This document shows, in pieces, positions 59,883-64,000 of a stretch of DNA of 64,000 nucleotides. The translations under genes were made by a program, and so were the position numbers. The first letter of the stretch is position 1. Every line of letters starts with the position of its first letter. Under the pieces are notes generated by a model. That model was given only the letters and a program-made list of their open reading frames with translations. It did no database searches and was not told where the DNA came from. This DNA comes from Nannocystis pusilla (GTDB lineage Bacteria; Myxococcota_A; Polyangia; Nannocystales; Nannocystaceae): the NCBI RefSeq assembly GCF_020073745.1, contig NZ_JAIRAU010000011.1:62001-126000 (forward strand), written 5' to 3'.

Positions 59883-60042
59883 CTTTCAGCAAGCCGACCC
59901 GCCCGTCAAAGTCCAGCCGCGAACCCTCGCGCCTCGCGGGTCAATTCGTACGAGTGTCCGACCTGCTCCGAGCGCCAGCTTGCACCTGCGCCGGCCGGCG
60001 CGCCCGCGAGCCCGGGGCGAACTCGACCCCTCGCCCGCGAAC

Positions 60043-60576
60043 TCAGACGTCGTCGCTGAGCACACACACGTTGTCGGCGGCGATGAACATGCCGCAAAAC
60101 GGGGACAGCCCCTCGCACTGCTCGTCGGTGCAGCAGCCCTGGATCACGATCACGTCGTTGAAGCACGGGAATTGGCCGTCACAGTCGGGCTCCTGCCCGC
60201 ACGGGATCCCCTGGCACTTCATACATGTCTCCATGGTCAGATCCGCGGACACCGCGACGAGCTCGGCGCAGTCCAGCGAGCCGACGATGTCGTCGCACAC
60301 CAGCGGTCCGCCGGTGGTGGGCGACGTCGTCGCGCCGGTGGTGCCCGTCGTCGGCGCGCCGGTCGTCGTCGTGTCGTCGCTCGTGGCGGTGGCGCCGGTC
60401 GTCGGCGTCGTCGCGCCGGAGGTGCCCGTCGTCGTGTCGCCGGTCGCGCCGCCGGTCGAGGTCGCCCCGGAGGTCGTCGGGTCGGTGCTCGTGACTGTGT
60501 CGGTCGAACTACCGGGGCCGGGGCCGCAGGCGCCCAGGAGGATGCATGAGAAGACGATCGTCGCGCGGATGTCCAA
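60043..60576 (-). CDS. Thr-rich lipoprotein with small Cys-rich domain
   Basis: 177 aa from a TTG with AGGAG 7 nt upstream; no ATG fits. Signal peptide ATIVFSCILLGAC (Cys near 17), Thr/Gly/Ala linker to about 90, then an 85-residue domain with 10 Cys (CDDIVGSLDCAEL, METCMKCQGIPCGQEPDC, IQGCCTDEQCEGLSPFCGMF). No family recognised. The layout matches other lipoproteins of this window. Confidence 0.7.
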   Translation of the reverse strand: MDIRATIVFSCILLGACGPGPGSSTDTVTSTDPTTSGATSTGGATGDTTTGTSGATTPTTGATATSDDTTTTGAPTTGTTGATTSPTTGGPLVCDDIVGSLDCAELVAVSADLTMETCMKCQGIPCGQEPDCDGQFPCFNDVIVIQGCCTDEQCEGLSPFCGMFIAADNVCVLSDDV

Positions 60577-60685
60577 GGGGCCGCTCCTGGCGCCGATACT
60601 CCCACGCGCCGCGCGGCCGCACGGGCGCCCGCCCCGGAGATCGATCACACCTGCGCGCCGGCGCGCACCGCATCCGCCGATGCGG

Positions 60686-60691
60686 TAGCCT
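60686..60691 (+). promoter_or_regulatory. Possible -10 box before the helicase gene
   Basis: TAGCCT, 12 nt, ATG at 60704; the leader would be about 5 nt. Confidence 0.3.
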
Positions 60692-60703
60692 CTCGCGCCG
60701 CGC

Positions 60704-62776
60704 ATGGACTGGACCCCCGAACAGACCGCGATCCTCGGCCACCCGCTCGACGCGCACGCGCTCGTGCACGCGGCCCCGGGCGCCGGCAAGACGACCACGC
60801 TGGTCGGCCGCGTCGCTCGCCTCGCCGAGCGCGTCGACGGCGAGCGCATGCGCGTCGTCATGTTCAACAAGGCCATCCAGGAGACCTTCAGCGCGCGGCT
60901 CGAGCGGGCCGGGATCTCGGGGGTCAAGGTCACCACCTTCGACGCCCTCGGCCTCGAGGTGCTGGGCCGCGCCGAGCGTCAAGGCATGCTCTCGCGCCCG
61001 CTCGAGGTCGCTGCCCACCGCACCCGGGAATGGGCGCAGCTGGTCCACCGCAAGTTCGCGCGCAAGATCGAGACCGCCGACGAGATCGCCGGCGCGGTCG
61101 GCTTCTGGAAGGCCCACCTCGTGACCCCGGCCCGCGCCGCCTGCGAGGACCTGCCCGAGCTCGCCGAGGCCTACCGCGAGCTCGAAGCGCTGCGGATCGC
61201 CGGCGGCACCCTGCGCGTCGACTTCCCCGACATGGTCTACACCGCGGTCGCCGTGCTGCGCCGCCGGCCGCGGCTGCTCGGCACCATCGATCACTTCCTC
61301 GTCGACGAGTTCCAGGACGTGAACCCCGCGCGCGTCGAGCTGCTGCGCCTGCTCATGCACGAGCGGTCCACGCTCATGGCCGTCGGCGACGCCGACCAGG
61401 CCATCTACGAGTTCTCGGGCGCGAGCCCGCGGTTCTTCCGCGAGTTCGCCGGCACGTTCTCCCACCGGCCGACCCGCACCTATCCGCTGTCGCACAGCTT
61501 CCGCTTCGGCCCGACGATCGCCGCGGCCGCGCGCTCGCTGATCGCCCACAACGAGGAGCGCTTCCCGATCGAGGTCGTCGGCCGCGGCGCGCATCCGGGG
61601 AAGATCGAGCGCACCGACGACGTCGCCGCGACGATCCAGCGCCTGCTCGCCGCCGGCCACCCCGCCGACGAGCTGGCCGTGCTGTACCGCGGGCGCGTAC
61701 AGGGCACCAGCGTGCTCGCCGAGCTGGCCGCGCGCCGGATCGGCATGGAGACCGAGGACCTCGACTTCGTCCGCAAGGGTCGCGGCCCCGAGCTCGCGCT
61801 CCACTACCTGCGCTTCGCCACCAGCGACGCGCCGGTCGGCTTCGACGAGGCGTGGGCCGTCGTGTTCGCGCCCGATCGCTACATCCGCAAGGAGGCGTTC
61901 GCCGCCCAGATCCGCCGGCTCGGCGCGCGCGGCCTGCGGGCGGTCCTCGGCAACGCCAAGGTCGCGCGCGAGGTCGATCAGCCGCGCGGCGCGATCGAGA
62001 CAATGGGCGAGCTCGCCGACCTGCTGACGCGCATGGGCCGGTCTCGCAGCGCCGGCGCGGCGCTCGACCTGCTCGTCCGCGAGGTCGACATCGAGGCCCA
62101 GCTGGCCGCGCGCAAGCGGACCGAGGCCGAGCTCGAGCAGGCCGTGGCCGGCTTCGAGGCGGTGCACGCATTGTTGAAGGCGCTCGCCGTCGGCCCGGCC
62201 GAGGCCGCGCAGGCGCTCGCCGGGCTCGATCCGCGCGCCGGCCAGCCGCCCGAGAATTGCGTGTGGGTCTCGACGATCCACAAGGCCAAGGGCAAGGAGT
62301 GGCGCACCGTGCTGCTGCCGCGCCTGCAGGACGGCCTGTGCCCCGGCGGCCGCCAGGAGCAGGTGCTCGGGACGGTCGATGCGCCCGCGGGCGACGATCC
62401 GAGCGACCGGCTCGAGCAGGAGCGGCGGATCTTCTACGTCGGCCTCACCCGCGCCGCCGAGACCGTCTACCTCGAGGCGCCGCCGCACGCGCCGAGCCCA
62501 TTCCTCGCCGAGCTCGGCGAGGCCCTCGCCGCCCCGGCGGTGAAGAAGAGCAAGCCGATCGTGCGCAAGCCCGCGGCCGCCGAGAAGAAGCCGGCGCCGT
62601 GGAGCTCGGCCGAGGACGCCGCGCTGCAGGAGGCCCACGCGGCCGGCGAATCGCTGGCCGAGCTGGCCGACCGATTCGACCGCAGCGAGAGCGCCGTCGC
62701 GGCCCGGCTGGACGTCCTCGACGCCGTCCGCCGGCGCACCGAGGCCCGCCGGCGCCGCCTCGAAGAAGAGGAGTGA
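60704..62776 (+). CDS. UvrD/Rep-type (SF1) helicase with Myb/SANT-like C-terminal domain
   Basis: 690 aa. Motif I HAAPGAGKTTTL near 22, motif II FLVDEFQD near 200, motif III GDADQAIYEFSGA near 227, motif IV region YPLSHSFRFG near 260, motif V STIHKAKGKEW near 522, motif VI YVGLTRA near 580. Shorter than UvrD/PcrA, with reduced inserts. After a basic Lys-rich hinge (about 612-630) a Myb/SANT-like HTH follows: WSSAEDAALQEAHAAGESLA, ELADRFDRSESAVAARLDVL. It probably unwinds DNA in repair or replication restart; the tail may add DNA binding. Confidence 0.9.
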   Translation: MDWTPEQTAILGHPLDAHALVHAAPGAGKTTTLVGRVARLAERVDGERMRVVMFNKAIQETFSARLERAGISGVKVTTFDALGLEVLGRAERQGMLSRPLEVAAHRTREWAQLVHRKFARKIETADEIAGAVGFWKAHLVTPARAACEDLPELAEAYRELEALRIAGGTLRVDFPDMVYTAVAVLRRRPRLLGTIDHFLVDEFQDVNPARVELLRLLMHERSTLMAVGDADQAIYEFSGASPRFFREFAGTFSHRPTRTYPLSHSFRFGPTIAAAARSLIAHNEERFPIEVVGRGAHPGKIERTDDVAATIQRLLAAGHPADELAVLYRGRVQGTSVLAELAARRIGMETEDLDFVRKGRGPELALHYLRFATSDAPVGFDEAWAVVFAPDRYIRKEAFAAQIRRLGARGLRAVLGNAKVAREVDQPRGAIETMGELADLLTRMGRSRSAGAALDLLVREVDIEAQLAARKRTEAELEQAVAGFEAVHALLKALAVGPAEAAQALAGLDPRAGQPPENCVWVSTIHKAKGKEWRTVLLPRLQDGLCPGGRQEQVLGTVDAPAGDDPSDRLEQERRIFYVGLTRAAETVYLEAPPHAPSPFLAELGEALAAPAVKKSKPIVRKPAAAEKKPAPWSSAEDAALQEAHAAGESLAELADRFDRSESAVAARLDVLDAVRRRTEARRRRLEEEE

Positions 62777-62828
62777 GCGGTGATTCGTCGCGCGTGAGCC
62801 CGGCGAGTCATGACAATGCGCGCTACTC

Positions 62829-62875
62829 ACATATCTCTTCGGACATGTCCATGTCGACATGCTTCAAAAGACGTG
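62829..62875. terminator. Degenerate TGTCC-type hairpin cluster after the helicase gene
   Basis: ACAT-A-TCT, CTTC loop, GGA-C-ATGT (62829-62848), then a CATGTCGACATG palindrome and CATGCTT-CAAA-AGACGTG (62856-62873). It begins about 50 nt behind the stop. Confidence 0.4.
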
Positions 62876-63011
62876 CATGCATCGCCGAGCCGCCGCCCGT
62901 CCGGCGCCCTGCCCGCTCGATCGATCCGGCACTCTCCCATGAGGTGAAGCCGGACGTCGCCTTGCAGGGCTCGCGGCCGATGCTACAAACGAGGCTCTCG
63001 AAGGAGTCGAC

Positions 63012-63737
63012 ATGAAGATCGGTATCATCGGCGCAGGGCACATCGGTGGCGCTTTGGCGGGTCATCTGACGCAGCGCGGTCACCAGGTGAAGGTCGCGAA
63101 CTCGCGCGGCCCTGAGAGCCTCGGCAAGCTCGCCGCGGAGACCGGCGCCACGCCGGTCGACGTGCGCGAGGCGGTCCAGGGCGTCGACGTCGTCGTCATC
63201 TCGATCCCCCAGCGGGCGATCGTCGATCTGCCCGCCGATCTGTTCGCCGGCGTGCCGCCGTCGGTCGTGGTGATCGACACCGGCAATTACTACCCCGAGC
63301 TGCGCGACGGCCGGATCGCCGAGCTCGACGCCGGCACCCTCGACAGCGAGTGGGTGGCGCAGAAGCTGGGCCGCCCGGTGGTCAAGGCCTTCAACAACAT
63401 CATGGCCCGGAGCCTGCGCGAGCGGGGTGGGCCGGCCGGCACCCCGAGCCGGATCGCCCTGTCCGTCGCCGGCGACTCGCAGGAGGCCAAGGCCGTCGTG
63501 CTCCGCCTCATCGACGAGATCGGCTTCGACGGCGTCGACGCCGGCAGCCTGGCCGACTCGTGGCGCCAGCAGCCCGGGACCCCCGCCTACTGCAAGGACC
63601 TCGACCGCGAGGCGCTCACGCGGGCGCTCGCCGCGGCCGACCGCAGCCGGGTGAATGAGTACCGCGCCGAGCAAGATGCGGCGGCGAAGAAATTCTTCGC
63701 CGAGCAGGCGGCCGCGGCGAAGCAAGCCGCCGGCTGA
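63012..63737 (+). CDS. NADP-dependent oxidoreductase, F420-reductase/ProC-like Rossmann protein
   Basis: 241 aa. Rossmann motif MKIGIIGAGHIGGALAGHL at the start, NSRGPESLG (phosphate of NADP) near 33, DVVVISIPQRAI near 60, IDTGNYYP near 92 and KAFNNI near 125. This layout is that of F420-dependent NADP reductases and their F420-independent relatives (NADPH:quinone or pyrroline-type reductases). Ala/Lys-rich helical tail. GAAGGAG ribosome site 5 nt before the ATG. Substrate not predictable. Confidence 0.82.
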   Translation: MKIGIIGAGHIGGALAGHLTQRGHQVKVANSRGPESLGKLAAETGATPVDVREAVQGVDVVVISIPQRAIVDLPADLFAGVPPSVVVIDTGNYYPELRDGRIAELDAGTLDSEWVAQKLGRPVVKAFNNIMARSLRERGGPAGTPSRIALSVAGDSQEAKAVVLRLIDEIGFDGVDAGSLADSWRQQPGTPAYCKDLDREALTRALAAADRSRVNEYRAEQDAAAKKFFAEQAAAAKQAAG

Positions 63738-63936
63738 GCGACGCGCGACGAGCGGCGCGTCCACTGCTGGCAGCAGATCGGACAGCTCTCGGCGCGGACG
63801 CGTCGCACGACCATGGTGCCAGCGGCAGAGGCGTCGCGCGCTCGCCGCGGCAGCTCCCACGCGCCTGCCTGCATCGCCCTCCCGCGCATCGGCGGGCGCT
63901 GCGACCGCGCACGCAGGTGTCCCGGTCCTCGCGTGA
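63738..63936. other. Intergenic region
   Basis: About 200 bp, no gene or motif recognised. Confidence 0.4.
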
Positions 63937-63942
63937 TAGGTT
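63937..63942 (+). promoter_or_regulatory. -10 box of a leaderless promoter (last gene)
   Basis: TAGGTT, 9 nt, ATG at 63952. Confidence 0.35.
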
Positions 63943-63951
63943 GCCGCCGAC

Positions 63952-64000
63952 ATGCGCGCGCCGCTCCTCGCCCTCGTGCTGCTGCCGTTGCTCGGCGCAG
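63952..64000 (+). CDS. Start of an exported protein, cut by the window edge
   Basis: Only 16 codons are present: MRAPLLALVLLPLLGA, a typical signal-peptide or lipoprotein head. No ribosome site, but a TAGGTT box 9 nt upstream fits the leaderless pattern. The rest lies outside the window. Confidence 0.5.
   Translation, partial: MRAPLLALVLLPLLGA

Noticed and set aside
1-64000. tRNA, rRNA, insertion sequences, phage integrase, CRISPR arrays
   Set aside because: Looked for conserved sequences, transposase motifs and direct-repeat arrays; none seen.

Overview
This is about 64 kb of very GC-rich DNA (roughly 70% by eye), best explained as chromosome of a myxobacterium, probably of the Nannocystis/Plesiocystis group (Nannocystineae). 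The grounds are two clear MYXO-CTERM sorting tails (Cys-Gly-Cys, a hydrophobic helix, then an Arg run) on the proteins at 28836-30371 and 34084-35379, many lipoproteins with long Thr/Ser/Gly linkers, the CGDG...CDDGN disulfide repeat at 58854-59882, a MopE-like Asp/Cys motif in the sulfatase, an MglA-like GTPase and an AgmX-like protein family. The assignment is inference; there is no rRNA, tRNA, CRISPR array or transposase here.

Layout. 1-5.5 kb: a large unknown protein cut by the window edge, a membrane sulfatase-like enzyme and a Sel1-repeat protein, all leftward. 5.9-18.3 kb: a tandemly amplified locus in four copies, built on the plan Thr-rich lipoprotein -> collagen-like (Gly-Pro-Ala) secreted protein (ATGA-coupled) -> two small membrane-anchored AgmX/TonB-like proteins. 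Copies 1 to 3 are each incomplete in a different way; only copy 4 has all four genes. 18.3-24.6 kb: acyl-CoA dehydrogenase, two unknowns, a SpoIIIAA/Ycf45-type ATPase with an R3H domain, and a CMD/AhpD-like protein. 24.6-35.4 kb: a TetR repressor and divergent SDR, followed leftward by a district of secreted hydrolases and lipoproteins (PHB-depolymerase-like esterase, Cys-rich lipoprotein, GH25 muramidase, GH43-like and DUF4185 propellers, lipase). Three promoters here share one 19-bp palindrome set between -35 and -10. 35.9-39.2 kb: GFA-type zinc protein, MpaB-like oxygenase, small Cys-rich secreted protein, Hsp70/YegD-like ATPase. 39.7-46.4 kb: a propeller-gene fragment and an orphan type VI secretion island (DUF1795, PAAR, small unknown, pseudokinase with phospho-site-like repeats, VgrG). 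47-50 kb: two convergent trypsin-like proteases. 50.3-54.2 kb: TetR/DUF418 pair with a perfect operator, then a Tat-type flavoprotein and an AraC regulator. 54.4-64 kb: more Cys-rich lipoproteins, M28 and M23 peptidases, a degenerate MglA-like GTPase, a UvrD-type helicase with a Myb/SANT-like tail, an F420-type NADP oxidoreductase, and the start of one more exported protein.

How it fits together. Most genes encode envelope or exported proteins, consistent with a predatory or saprophytic lifestyle: wall-lytic (GH25, M23), proteolytic (trypsins, M28), lipolytic and glycan-active enzymes, plus a contact-dependent T6SS module. Several genes appear to be transcribed leaderless, from TAnnnT boxes 6-12 nt before the ATG. 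A family of short hairpins with a CATGTCC-N4-GGACATG core sits mainly behind gene ends.
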